NCBI GenBank assembly: GCA_964546275.1
Contig: CAZJJG010000001.1
Location: forward strand, 44,147 to 108,146
Source of the DNA: MED-G78 sp964546275
Lineage (GTDB): Bacteria > Pseudomonadota > Gammaproteobacteria > Magnimaribacterales > D2472
Direction of reading: 5' to 3'
Length of the DNA: 64,000 nt
Positions 49,993 to 58,818 of this stretch are shown piece after piece; position 1 is the first letter of the stretch, and every line of letters starts with the position of its first letter. Under the pieces are notes generated by a model that saw nothing but the letters and a program-made list of their open reading frames with translations, ran no database searches and was not told the origin of the DNA. A program made the position numbers and the translations under genes.

Positions 49993-51164
49993 TTTGATAG
50001 ATTAGACATCCCCTCTTCTAAACCTTTTAGAGTTAAAGAATACATTCTATCGTCAAATAAGTCTCGTAATATCGTGACCGATGAGGTGTAATCCCAGTGA
50101 TCTTCAGGAACAGGATTTAACCACGCCATATTCTCGAAGTGTTTTGAAAGTTTTTTAATCCATACTGATCCAGAATCTTCATTCCAGTGCTCTATACTTC
50201 CACCTGGATTAGTTATCTCATAAGGTGCCATTGTCGCATCGCCAACAACAATTACTTTATAGTCAGCTGTATATTTGTTAATAATATCTTGGACTAACAT
50301 TCTCTCCTGGCTCCTTCTTCTATTATCTTTCCAAACAGATTCATAAATACAATTATGAAAATAATAATATTCAAGATGTTTAAATTCGGTCTTTATAGCT
50401 GAAAATAGTTCTTCACATAGTTTCACATAAGGATCCATTGAGCCGCCTACATCAAACAAAATAATAACCTTAACTGCATTGGCTCTTTCAGGAACCATGT
50501 TGATATCCAGAAAGCCTGCATTTTTAGCAGTTGCTTTAATAGTGCCATCCATGTCCAACTCTAGCTCATTGCCTTGCCTAGCAAACTTTCTAAGTCTTCT
50601 TAAAGCCATTTTAATGTTTCTTGTTCCGATGGTTATGGAATCGTCTAAATTACTATATTGGCGCTCTTCCCAAACCTTAACGGCTTTTTTTTGACCACCT
50701 GCGCCACCGACTCTAATACCTTCTGGGTTTTGACCACCATGACCAAAAGGTGAAGTCCCGTTAGTGCCGACCCACTTAGAGCCTCCTTCATGTCGTTCTT
50801 TTTGTTCCTCTAATCTCTTTTTGAATTCATCAAGTAGTTTGTCTAGCCCTCCAAGGGATTTAATTTTTTTTAATTCCTCAGGGTCTAACTCTTTTTCAAA
50901 AGCTTTTCTTAACCAGTCATCAGGGATAAGAGCTTGAAAGATATCTTCTAATTTCTCAATACCTTTAAAATAAATATCAAAAGCTTTATCAAACTTATCG
51001 TAGTGCTTTTCATCTTTAACTAATATTGCACGTGAAAGATAATAAAAATCTTCAAGATTTGCATAGGCAACTCTTTTTTCAAGAGCACCAAGCAAGTCTA
51101 GCAATTCCCTGAGTGAGCATGGGACACCAGATGCTTTTACTGTTTGAAAGAGATTGATTAGCAT
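49989..51164 (-). CDS. VWA-domain protein, CoxE-like
   Basis: This protein of 391 residues has a C-terminal von Willebrand A domain with the metal-ion site FDVGGSMDPY near 238 (DxGxS, as is normal for the CoxE group). The N-terminal half is helical and charged. Such proteins act together with MoxR AAA+ ATPases to mature or insert metal or membrane enzymes. Here the MoxR gene is four bases upstream, so a matched pair is very likely. No cox or mox structural genes are seen, so the client protein is unknown; the permease encoded next is one candidate. Confidence 0.88.
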   Translation of the reverse strand: MLINLFQTVKASGVPCSLRELLDLLGALEKRVAYANLEDFYYLSRAILVKDEKHYDKFDKAFDIYFKGIEKLEDIFQALIPDDWLRKAFEKELDPEELKKIKSLGGLDKLLDEFKKRLEEQKERHEGGSKWVGTNGTSPFGHGGQNPEGIRVGGAGGQKKAVKVWEERQYSNLDDSITIGTRNIKMALRRLRKFARQGNELELDMDGTIKATAKNAGFLDINMVPERANAVKVIILFDVGGSMDPYVKLCEELFSAIKTEFKHLEYYYFHNCIYESVWKDNRRRSQERMLVQDIINKYTADYKVIVVGDATMAPYEITNPGGSIEHWNEDSGSVWIKKLSKHFENMAWLNPVPEDHWDYTSSVTILRDLFDDRMYSLTLKGLEEGMSNLSK

Positions 51165-51167
51165 AAA

Positions 51168-52019
51168 TTACTTATTAGCGGATTCTCTTCTAGACATAAA
51201 CGCTAATCTCTCTAATAAATGAACATCTTGTTCATTCTTTAAAAGTGCTCCGTATAATGGAGGTATTGCTTTTGACGAGTCCGCATTTTTTAAAATCTCA
51301 TCAGGCATATCATCAGAAAGTAATAATTTAAGCCAGTCTATGAGTTCTGAAGTTGATGGTTTTTTCTTAAGACCTGGAATTTTTCTTAAATCAAAGAATA
51401 TTTCTAAAGCATCATTTACTAATTTTTTCTTAATCTTAGGATAATGAACATTAACAATCTTATTCATAGTCTCTCTATTTGGAAAGCTTATATAGTGAAA
51501 GAAGCATCTACGAAGAAAAGCATCAGGCAATTCCTTTTCATTATTAGAAGTCATAATAATTAGGGGTCTATGCTTAGCTTTAATGGTCTCTCCTGTCTCG
51601 TAACAAAAGAATTCCATGCGATCTATTTCCTGAAGTAAATCATTTGGAAACTCGATATCAGCTTTATCAATCTCATCGATAAGAAGCACTACTTGCTTTT
51701 CAGAAGTAAAGGCTTCCCACAACTTGCCTTTTCTAATGTAGTTAGCAATATCTTTAACTCTTTCGTCGCCAAGCTGTGAATCTCTTAGTCTTGTTACTGC
51801 ATCATATTCATATAAGCCTTGGGTAGCTTTAGTTGTTGATTTGATATGCCATTCTATTAATTCAAGACCTAATGCATCAGCTACCTCGATAGCTAGTAGT
51901 GTTTTTCCAGTTCCAGGCTCCCCTTTAATTAAAAGCGGTCTTTCAAGGGCGACAGCAGCATTTACTGCCATACTAAGATCATCTGTAGCTATATAATTTT
52001 TTGTTCCTTTAAATTCCAT
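51168..52019 (-). CDS. MoxR-family AAA+ ATPase
   Basis: This ATPase of 283 residues has Walker A GEPGTGKTLLA near 37, Walker B LLIDEIDKAD near 111, sensor-1 IIMTSNNEKELPDAFLRRC near 153 (with the Arg finger) and a winged C-terminal lid. The order and length are typical of the MoxR/CoxD group. An AAGGA ribosome-binding site lies before the ATG at 52019. It works with the VWA protein downstream. The thioesterase gene, 21 bases upstream, may share its transcript. Confidence 0.92.
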   Translation of the reverse strand: MEFKGTKNYIATDDLSMAVNAAVALERPLLIKGEPGTGKTLLAIEVADALGLELIEWHIKSTTKATQGLYEYDAVTRLRDSQLGDERVKDIANYIRKGKLWEAFTSEKQVVLLIDEIDKADIEFPNDLLQEIDRMEFFCYETGETIKAKHRPLIIMTSNNEKELPDAFLRRCFFHYISFPNRETMNKIVNVHYPKIKKKLVNDALEIFFDLRKIPGLKKKPSTSELIDWLKLLLSDDMPDEILKNADSSKAIPPLYGALLKNEQDVHLLERLAFMSRRESANK

Positions 52020-52040
52020 AATTCATCCTTTCTTAAAATT

Positions 52041-52883
52041 TTAAATTGTAATTTTATCTTCTGATTTAAGTATTCTAGTGAGTTGTCTGCTTGAAGCAAC
52101 TAAATTGCCATCTAAATCCCAAATAGTACAATCTTGTTCAAAGTATCCATTCTGAATATCTCTTGCAACAAAATCTAAAAGGAGCACTTCAGTTTTTGGT
52201 AACTGTCTTATATGGGTGGTTAATGTAAGCGTTGGCACCCAGCCTAAAGGACCATACTTATTTGATACTACAGGTGGCAAGATATCAGAAAAAAACGATA
52301 TAGCGAATTGATCAGGAATTCCTCCAGGTAAAGAAATATAAGAAGAGCATCGCGCTTCTGCATCTTCATTGGATATTTCTCTATCCCACCAAGCATGATC
52401 AGGATGAACAACACAATCTACTTGTTTTATAAAAGCGGGCGTGAATCCGGCTTTAATATTTTCATAATCTAAATTTTTAAAATCATCTTTTTTAGAGTTT
52501 AAAAAAATCTCTGGAATTGATGTGGCTAAACCGTTGTAGCCTTTCATGTGTTCAAAATCAGAACATAATCCTGTATATATACATTTAATAGTATTGTCTT
52601 GAAATATAGTAACTTTTCCAGCTGAGCTTCCTTTACTTAATCTTATTACCTCAACTTCAATATCTATTTCTCTTGGCTCTGTTCTATCAAGATATTGAAT
52701 GGATGAACTAATTGCGCATGAATGAGGCAATGTGGAAGTTAAGGCTTTATGCATAATAGCCATTAGGTAACCACCATGCGGAGTACTTCCCACGAAAAAA
52801 TTCTCACTTGGAGTTATCTTGTATGAAGTATCTGAGACTTGAGTAAGTTCAATTGCTTCTTGAAATTGTTGAAATTTGTCCAT
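52041..52883 (-). CDS. Acyl-CoA thioesterase family protein (double hotdog)
   Basis: This protein of 280 residues has two hotdog domains in the TesB/4HBT-3 style. PHGGYLMAIMHKAL near 36 is the helix start of the first repeat, and WVPTLTLTTHIRQLP near 215 lies in the second. It would cut acyl-CoA to free acid and CoA. ATG 52883 is preferred because homology starts there; a longer start at 52916 adds 11 residues, and neither has a good ribosome-binding site. It is divergent from tatD. With the AMACR gene nearby, lipid degradation is a reasonable context. Confidence 0.75.
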   Translation of the reverse strand: MDKFQQFQEAIELTQVSDTSYKITPSENFFVGSTPHGGYLMAIMHKALTSTLPHSCAISSSIQYLDRTEPREIDIEVEVIRLSKGSSAGKVTIFQDNTIKCIYTGLCSDFEHMKGYNGLATSIPEIFLNSKKDDFKNLDYENIKAGFTPAFIKQVDCVVHPDHAWWDREISNEDAEARCSSYISLPGGIPDQFAISFFSDILPPVVSNKYGPLGWVPTLTLTTHIRQLPKTEVLLLDFVARDIQNGYFEQDCTIWDLDGNLVASSRQLTRILKSEDKITI

Positions 52884-52936
52884 AAAGTTAATTTTTGTTA
52901 GATAATTGTAATTCATAAGAAGGAAATCTTTTAAAA

Positions 52937-53728
52937 ATGAATCAATTATTTGATATAGCTTGTAATTTTACCCACGAATCTTTTAATGAAGATTTAAAAG
53001 ACGTTATTGCTTCGGCTTTAAAAAATAATACTAATAAATTTCTTGTTGTTTCTGCTCAACTAGATGATGTTGAAAAAATAAATAATTTAGTTAATACATA
53101 TAAAGATAATTTTTATTTTACAGTTGGGGTTCATCCCCATCATGCTAATGAATTTAAAGATGGATCAACACAAAAGATGCGTGAGTTAATAATAAATAAT
53201 GCTCCCCATGCAATTGGGGAAATGGGTCTGGACTTCTTTAGAAATTTATCCACGAAGGAGGAGCAGATATATGCTTTTGAAGAGCAAATAAAACTAGCAA
53301 TTGAGTTTGATAAACCATTATTTTTACATCAAAGAGACTCGCATGATTTATTTATCCAAATTCTCAGAAAGTATAAAAATGATATAAATAATGCTGTTGT
53401 GCATTGTTTTACGGGAACTCAGGCAGAATTAGATGATTATCTTGAATGTGGCTTTTGTATTGGTTTAACAGGATGGATATGTGATGAAAGGAGAAATAAA
53501 GATCTTAGAGCTTCTATTAAAAATATTCCTTTAGACAAATTAATGCTAGAGACTGATTCGCCTTATTTAATTCCAAGAAACCTTAAACCAAAACCAAAAA
53601 ATAATAGAAATGAGCCATCTAATCTTATGCATATTGCAAATGAAATAACTTTGTTAAGAGATGAAAGCCTTGAAGAAATATGTAATTCTACCTATAAAAA
53701 CAGTCTCAATTTTTTTAAGAAAGTTTAG
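52937..53728 (+). CDS. tatD: TatD-family metal-dependent nuclease
   Basis: This hydrolase of 263 residues matches E. coli TatD closely. The metal ligands are in GVHPHHANEF near 62, AIGEMGLDFFRNLST near 93 (Glu), FLHQRDSHDLF near 129 (His), VVHCFTGT near 154 (His) and LETDSPYLIPR near 201 (Asp). The N-terminal FDIACNFTH differs from the usual FDIGVNLT but keeps the fold. TatD acts as a 3'-5' exonuclease on damaged DNA and is not part of the Tat translocase. AAGGAA lies 13 bases before the ATG. It overlaps the opposing AMACR gene by 14 bases. Confidence 0.93.
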   Translation: MNQLFDIACNFTHESFNEDLKDVIASALKNNTNKFLVVSAQLDDVEKINNLVNTYKDNFYFTVGVHPHHANEFKDGSTQKMRELIINNAPHAIGEMGLDFFRNLSTKEEQIYAFEEQIKLAIEFDKPLFLHQRDSHDLFIQILRKYKNDINNAVVHCFTGTQAELDDYLECGFCIGLTGWICDERRNKDLRASIKNIPLDKLMLETDSPYLIPRNLKPKPKNNRNEPSNLMHIANEITLLRDESLEEICNSTYKNSLNFFKKV

Positions 53729-54818
53729 ATATATCTAAATTGTAGAGGTTGCATATATCTTCATTGCTAGCCCCTGATGCTTGAATTATAGATTTTTTTT
53801 CTGCAGGAGACTTTGAAAATCTTGGTGATGGTGCTGGTTCAGAAAATCCATTCACATTCATAAAAGTATCTCTTGATACATGATGAGGATGTAACGGTGT
53901 CTCAGATAGACTTAAAACCGGTGTCACGCATGCTTCTGATCCTTCAAATATTTTTGCCCACTCATCTCTTGATTTTAATTTAATGACTTCAGCCATTTTT
54001 AACTTAAGTTGCGGCCACATACTTCTATTCATTTGATCTATAAACATTTCGTCATTAATATCTAATTTATTTAAAAGCTCTGAATAGAATTGAGGTTCAA
54101 TTGCGCCAATAGCAATATGCTTTTTATCTCTACATTCGTAAGTATCATAAAAATGAGCTGCTCCATCAAGTAAATTAGATTCTTTACCTTCATTCCAAAA
54201 ACCCATTTCTTTAAATGAATAAAACATACTCATAAGCATTGAGCTACCGTCTATCATTGCAGCATCAACAACCTGTCCTTGGCCTGTTCTTTGAGAGTGA
54301 ATAATTGCAGAAAGCATCCCAACAGCTAAAAGCATGCCTCCTCCTCCGAAGTCACCAATTAAATTTAAAGGTGGCTGAGGGTTTTCATCTTTACGACCCA
54401 TAGAATCTAAGACACCTGAAAGGGCTATATAGTTAATATCATGACCTGACATTAAAGCCATTGGGCCTTCTTGACCCCAACCAGTCATTCGACCATAAAC
54501 AAGAGACTTATTTAATTCCATGCAATCATTTGGACCCAAGCCTAAACGCTCCATGACTCCTGGTCTAAAACCTTCAAATACGCCATCCATTTGTGAAATT
54601 AATTTTTTAACTTGCTCTACAGAATCAGGGTTTTTTAAATCTACCGTAATAGATTTTTTATTTCTATTATGTATATCAGCTTTATTATGCATTCCATGGG
54701 TTGAGGCTTTATCTAGCCTAATAACTTCAGCACCTAGATCTGCAAGCAGCATGCCACAGAATGGGCCTGGTCCAATCCCAGAAAACTCTAATATTTTTAA
54801 ACCGCTTAATGGACCCAT
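53715..54818 (-). CDS. CoA-transferase family III / alpha-methylacyl-CoA racemase
   Basis: This enzyme of 367 residues resembles alpha-methylacyl-CoA racemase, which inverts 2-methyl-branched acyl-CoAs. MGPLSGLKILEFSGIGPGPFC (start), ADLGAEVIRLDK near 28, VFEGFRPGVMERLGLGP near 78, GHDINYIALSGVLD near 122 (catalytic His) and GDFGGGGMLLAVGM near 151 (catalytic Asp) fit AMACR better than the CoA transferases. Family functions include methyl-branched and sterol side-chain degradation. It follows the MMPL exporter by seven bases and is tail-to-tail with tatD. Confidence 0.88.
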   Translation of the reverse strand: MGPLSGLKILEFSGIGPGPFCGMLLADLGAEVIRLDKASTHGMHNKADIHNRNKKSITVDLKNPDSVEQVKKLISQMDGVFEGFRPGVMERLGLGPNDCMELNKSLVYGRMTGWGQEGPMALMSGHDINYIALSGVLDSMGRKDENPQPPLNLIGDFGGGGMLLAVGMLSAIIHSQRTGQGQVVDAAMIDGSSMLMSMFYSFKEMGFWNEGKESNLLDGAAHFYDTYECRDKKHIAIGAIEPQFYSELLNKLDINDEMFIDQMNRSMWPQLKLKMAEVIKLKSRDEWAKIFEGSEACVTPVLSLSETPLHPHHVSRDTFMNVNGFSEPAPSPRFSKSPAEKKSIIQASGASNEDICNLYNLDISKLS

Positions 54819-54825
54819 AGTAAAC

Positions 54826-57258
54826 CTAAATAAAAACCTTCAACCGAACTAACAGTAAAGGCAGTAAAGTTAATGAACTTACAAATGCTAATAATAATGC
54901 TATAGCTGTAAAGATACCAAATAAAGCAGTAGGTGCAAAATTTGATAAGGAGAGAATAGAAAAACCAATAGCTATAGTAAAAGCAGTATAGAAGATAGCT
55001 CGTCCAACACTTAAATGAGAAAGCAGCATGCTTTCATCTGGAGTATTGCCAGCCTCTATCTCAGACCTATATCGATATAAATAATGAATTGTATTATCTA
55101 CAGCCATACCAACACTTATTGATGCAACTGTAATGGTCATGATGTCTAGAGGTATTTTTAATAGGCCAAGTAAACCAAGCACGCTTGATGCAACAAATAT
55201 ATTTGGAAGAACCCCTATAATCATTATTTTTATAGACCTAAATAATATAAGCAGCATTAAGGCAATGACTGCAAAAACTAAAGCCAGCGAACCTATTTGA
55301 GATGAAAATAAGGATTGAAGCATATTATTATAAAGGACTGCCAAACCTGTAATTTCGAACTGATCTTTGGACAAATTAAACTTATTAACTAAATCATCTT
55401 CAATTTTTAAGAGAAGTTCTTTTCTGTTTAAAGATTCAGCTGACTCAATAACTCTCGCTGATATTCTAACTTTTGAATCATCTTTATTTATATAAGAATA
55501 CAAGAGAGTTTCGCGGATATCTTCAGGAAGAACTGATCTGAGTAATGCTAATTCAAGGTCATTTAAATCTTCGTTATCATTAATTTTTCTTGCTAATTTA
55601 ACACCACTTGCAACACTCAAAACTTTTCCTATTTCAGGCATAGCATCTAAGTAATCATGAATATCTTCTAATTTATTTAAGCTATAAATATTCCACCAAT
55701 AACCAGAAGCTTCACTCTCGTCATCTTCGAATAAATCATCTCCAAATAAATCATCATCAATGTATATGGAATCATCAATCTCTAATGCAGGCTCTTTAAT
55801 TATTATGTCTAAAGTAGCTGTTCCACCAAGCTCCTCATCAAGCAATAACATGCCTTGGTATATTTCTGTAGATTCATCGAAATAATCAATAAATCTATTC
55901 TCAACTAACAGTTTTGACATTCCGAAGAGAAATATAGAAAGCATAATTGCATAAGATGCTAATAAAAATAGATTATTACCTTTAGTAAATTTAGCAATAG
56001 AGTTTAAATAACTTTTAACATCAATAAAATCTTTTGTTTTACCTGTATTAATAGCCATTAAAGCTGCAGGTAAAAAGGTAAATGTAAAAAATAATGCAAA
56101 AGCCATTCCAACTGCCATCATTTTTCCAAACTCTATTACCGGTTTTAAATCACCAAGAGTTAATGAAAGAAATGCTATTGCAGTTGTTAAGGCTGCAAAC
56201 ATGCAAGGCAAAAACATATCAGAAAATGTTTTTTGCAGTGATTTACGTTTATCAGCATCATTGTTATCTATAAACTTAACCATTACATGGACAGTTAATG
56301 AAATAGTTAATATAAGCAATAAGGCTATAAAATTAGACGAAACAACACTTATCTTCCAGTTCATTAAACCAAGAAAACCAGCTGTAAAGATAGTAGTTAC
56401 GAATGCGTTTATTAAAGGAAGAATTACAAACCAGAAATTACCAAAAAATATATAAAGCATAATTGCAAAAATTAGCGCAACTCCAATTCCAAAGATTATT
56501 AAATCTGATTGAATAAATGCCATCATATCCACAGCAATCATAGATGGTCCGCCTAAAAAAAGATCTGCTTTATCTTTGTAATTAACAAGAGTTGAGCGTA
56601 TTTCTTTTACTAATTTTTTTTGAGCAGATGACTCCTCATCATTTAAAATAGAAATTTGTTCACTTAAAGCGCTTATAAGAGATGCATCTCTGACTTCTGC
56701 TTCAAGGGCTTGGTATCTTTTATTAATTAATATATTTTTTTGAATATTTTCTTCTATAACTAACTGAAGTGCTGTAGTTTTTCCATCTGAGCTGATTATT
56801 AAATCTTTATATATAGGGTTTTCTAAAAACTCTTCTTTTGCTAAAAGAAGGTTGATTTCAGGTGATTCTAGATCTTTTAAGTTGTCTGCAACATCTGCTA
56901 AAGGGACTTTGGGCTGAAAAAATATAGGCGCATCAAGAAGTGAGAATACATTTTCTACACCATCAAGCATGCCAAGATCAGTCTCAAGTGACTTTAATGC
57001 TGTTAACGAATTAACTGAAAATAGTTCTTTATAAGGTGAATAAGTAACAATTAAAAAATCAGATTCACCAAATTCTTCACCCGACTCACGATAAATTTTA
57101 AAAGCAGTATCATTTTCAAGAACTAACGCATCTGATGATGCATCTAATTTAAAATTAGTCAGGCCCAGAGAACTTATGATAAGAGCTAAAAAAACTAACA
57201 GAAGCACCCTTTTAGGGTTGGCTAGAATTAATTGAATATAGTTGTGTATTGGTTGCAT
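54826..57258 (-). CDS. MMPL/RND-superfamily membrane exporter
   Basis: This transporter of 810 residues has two repeats of one helix, a large periplasmic loop and a five-helix bundle, about 12 helices in all. A hydrophobic start (about 12-34), the first bundle (about 225-420, with VVSSNFIALLLILTISLTVHV) and the second (about 640-805, with TVASISVGMAVDNTIHYLYRY) show the RND repeat with an Asp in the membrane. An acidic segment (DDDLFGDDLFEDDESE near 513) stands in the second loop. ATG 57258 is chosen because it lies five bases after the bolA stop. MMPL relatives export lipids; the cargo here is unknown. Confidence 0.85.
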   Translation of the reverse strand: MQPIHNYIQLILANPKRVLLLVFLALIISSLGLTNFKLDASSDALVLENDTAFKIYRESGEEFGESDFLIVTYSPYKELFSVNSLTALKSLETDLGMLDGVENVFSLLDAPIFFQPKVPLADVADNLKDLESPEINLLLAKEEFLENPIYKDLIISSDGKTTALQLVIEENIQKNILINKRYQALEAEVRDASLISALSEQISILNDEESSAQKKLVKEIRSTLVNYKDKADLFLGGPSMIAVDMMAFIQSDLIIFGIGVALIFAIMLYIFFGNFWFVILPLINAFVTTIFTAGFLGLMNWKISVVSSNFIALLLILTISLTVHVMVKFIDNNDADKRKSLQKTFSDMFLPCMFAALTTAIAFLSLTLGDLKPVIEFGKMMAVGMAFALFFTFTFLPAALMAINTGKTKDFIDVKSYLNSIAKFTKGNNLFLLASYAIMLSIFLFGMSKLLVENRFIDYFDESTEIYQGMLLLDEELGGTATLDIIIKEPALEIDDSIYIDDDLFGDDLFEDDESEASGYWWNIYSLNKLEDIHDYLDAMPEIGKVLSVASGVKLARKINDNEDLNDLELALLRSVLPEDIRETLLYSYINKDDSKVRISARVIESAESLNRKELLLKIEDDLVNKFNLSKDQFEITGLAVLYNNMLQSLFSSQIGSLALVFAVIALMLLILFRSIKIMIIGVLPNIFVASSVLGLLGLLKIPLDIMTITVASISVGMAVDNTIHYLYRYRSEIEAGNTPDESMLLSHLSVGRAIFYTAFTIAIGFSILSLSNFAPTALFGIFTAIALLLAFVSSLTLLPLLLVRLKVFI

Positions 57259-57263
57259 AATTT

Positions 57264-57569
57264 CTAATTTACACACTCAGGACTGGCTATCAAATCTGGA
57301 TTAAGGTCATACTCTGATTTGGTGTATAAATGCATTGAGAGAGCATGGATGAGCTTCATTTCAGCTTTTAAACACTTATATACAAGCTGATGGCGTTTAA
57401 CTAAAGATAAATCTATAAAACTATCTGAAACTACTAAAAGCTTGAAGTGACTTTCAGAACCATCCGGCACGTTATGCATATGACTTTCGTTGGTTACACT
57501 TATAACTTGAGGTGAAAATGATTCATTTAGAATATTTTCTATACATAAAGTTATATTATTAGAAGCCAT
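57264..57569 (-). CDS. bolA: BolA family protein
   Basis: This protein of 101 residues has the BolA class II KH-like fold. The motif ESHMHNVPDGSESHFKLLVVS (about 28-48) and RHQLVYKCLKAE (about 59-70) with the C-terminal HALSMHLYTKSEYD are hallmark. BolA proteins form 2Fe-2S complexes with monothiol glutaredoxins; a grxD is at 3879 in this window. It is the first of a bolA-MMPL-AMACR run. A 58-residue protein gene lies 49 bases upstream on the same strand. Confidence 0.93.
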   Translation of the reverse strand: MASNNITLCIENILNESFSPQVISVTNESHMHNVPDGSESHFKLLVVSDSFIDLSLVKRHQLVYKCLKAEMKLIHALSMHLYTKSEYDLNPDLIASPECVN

Positions 57570-57618
57570 AGCCTATTATAAGTTGTACAGGGTCAAATTA
57601 TTCAGATTTATATTTTTT

Positions 57619-57795
57619 TTAGCTATCAAGGGAATTGGATTTATGAAGTTCCTGAATCATTACAATAACCTTCTCCCATAGCATCCAATTATCATTATCA
57701 AGCATTGCAGCATATTCAGCCGCCTTAAGCATCGCAACAGGCTCTGCATCGTCTCCATATTGAGATATAAGATCTATAGCTAATTTTCGAATCAT
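57619..57795 (-). CDS. Small helical protein (58 residues), unrecognised
   Basis: The frame starts MIRKLAIDLISQYGDDAE and continues with an Ala/Met-rich helix and WMLWEKVIVMIQELHKS. It looks like two amphipathic helices with a Trp pair, a pattern seen in small widespread proteins of the DUF6961 kind, though I cannot confirm membership. There is no signal or membrane segment. It starts at 57795, divergent from the ELM1-like gene 87 bases away, and leads towards bolA. The composition is protein-like and the frame is free of stops, so coding is likely. The remaining part of this gap holds only promoters. Confidence 0.55.
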   Translation of the reverse strand: MIRKLAIDLISQYGDDAEPVAMLKAAEYAAMLDNDNWMLWEKVIVMIQELHKSNSLDS

Positions 57796-57882
57796 TTTTG
57801 TCTGTTTATTGATTTATACTTAAGAGTGTACAAATAATTTAGAAGGCATTCTATTTAAGAAATTAAATTTTGTAAAAAAAAT

Positions 57883-58818
57883 ATGAAAATTTGGTGGTAT
57901 AAAGACAATAAAATTGGGCATAACAAGCAAGTAAGTGCTTTGCTTAATGAGCTTGCCAAACAAAATGAGCTTTCAATCAAGAAAATTGATTGTAAAAAGT
58001 CTATAGCGAAAGATTGTCTTAAACTGATGCTTTCGTATTTCTCCCTAAGAACTAATTCACAAGATATCCCTGATGTATTAATTGGTGCTGGTCATGATAC
58101 CTATCTAAAAATGGTTGCTGATAAGAATAGATATGGAGATAAAGTTAAATCAATTGCAATTTTAAAGCCTTCATTTTTAAAGGAAAATTTTGATTTAATT
58201 TGCGCACCTGAGCATGATTTTAATAAACCAATATCATCTAATGTATTCATGTTTAAAGGCTCTTTAGCTAAAGTAATAGATACGCCTCCGCAGGATGACG
58301 TTGGGCTTATTGCAATAGGTGGAATCAATAAACACTATACATTTGATACTAATGAGATCATTAAACAGATAGATTTTATATTGAGTTTAAAACAGCAAAC
58401 TCAATGGTTTATATATAACTCAAGAAGGACGCCTGAAGTATTAAATAACAAGCTTAGATTACTAGAAGCCAGCAATATTAAATTTATTAATGCTGATGAT
58501 CGGGCAGCTGTTAGCCTAGATGAAATTATTGCTAAAGCTAAAATTAAGTTTGTAACACCTGATAGCGTGAATTTAGTTTTTGAATCCCTTTCATCTAGTG
58601 GCGAAACTTATTTACTTAACATGCAGCCTAATAAGGTAGGCAAAATTACTACCCTTATGGATAAACTAGTAGCCATACAGGATGTCGGGATCCTAGAAAG
58701 ATCAGATATGACTAGTGTTATTAAGACTTATAAACTCAAACAACCAAATAAGTTTCATCAAATCTATGCTGAAGTTGAAAAAGTATCTTTTAAAATTACT
58801 CAGTTAATACAAACATGA
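57883..58818 (+). CDS. ELM1/GtrOC1-like protein
   Basis: This protein of 311 residues resembles the bacterial members of the ELM1 family (mitochondrial fission ELM1-like, PF06258), which have a glycosyltransferase-B-like fold. The start MKIWWYKDNKIGHNKQV, the IGAGHDTYLKM near 66, and the late FVTPDSVNLVFESLSSSGETYLLN near 221 are typical. Catalytic function is not established for the family, but the surroundings (two GT4 glycosyltransferases) point to cell-surface polysaccharide work. The downstream GT4 start overlaps its stop by four bases (ATGA). Confidence 0.75.
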   Translation: MKIWWYKDNKIGHNKQVSALLNELAKQNELSIKKIDCKKSIAKDCLKLMLSYFSLRTNSQDIPDVLIGAGHDTYLKMVADKNRYGDKVKSIAILKPSFLKENFDLICAPEHDFNKPISSNVFMFKGSLAKVIDTPPQDDVGLIAIGGINKHYTFDTNEIIKQIDFILSLKQQTQWFIYNSRRTPEVLNNKLRLLEASNIKFINADDRAAVSLDEIIAKAKIKFVTPDSVNLVFESLSSSGETYLLNMQPNKVGKITTLMDKLVAIQDVGILERSDMTSVIKTYKLKQPNKFHQIYAEVEKVSFKITQLIQT

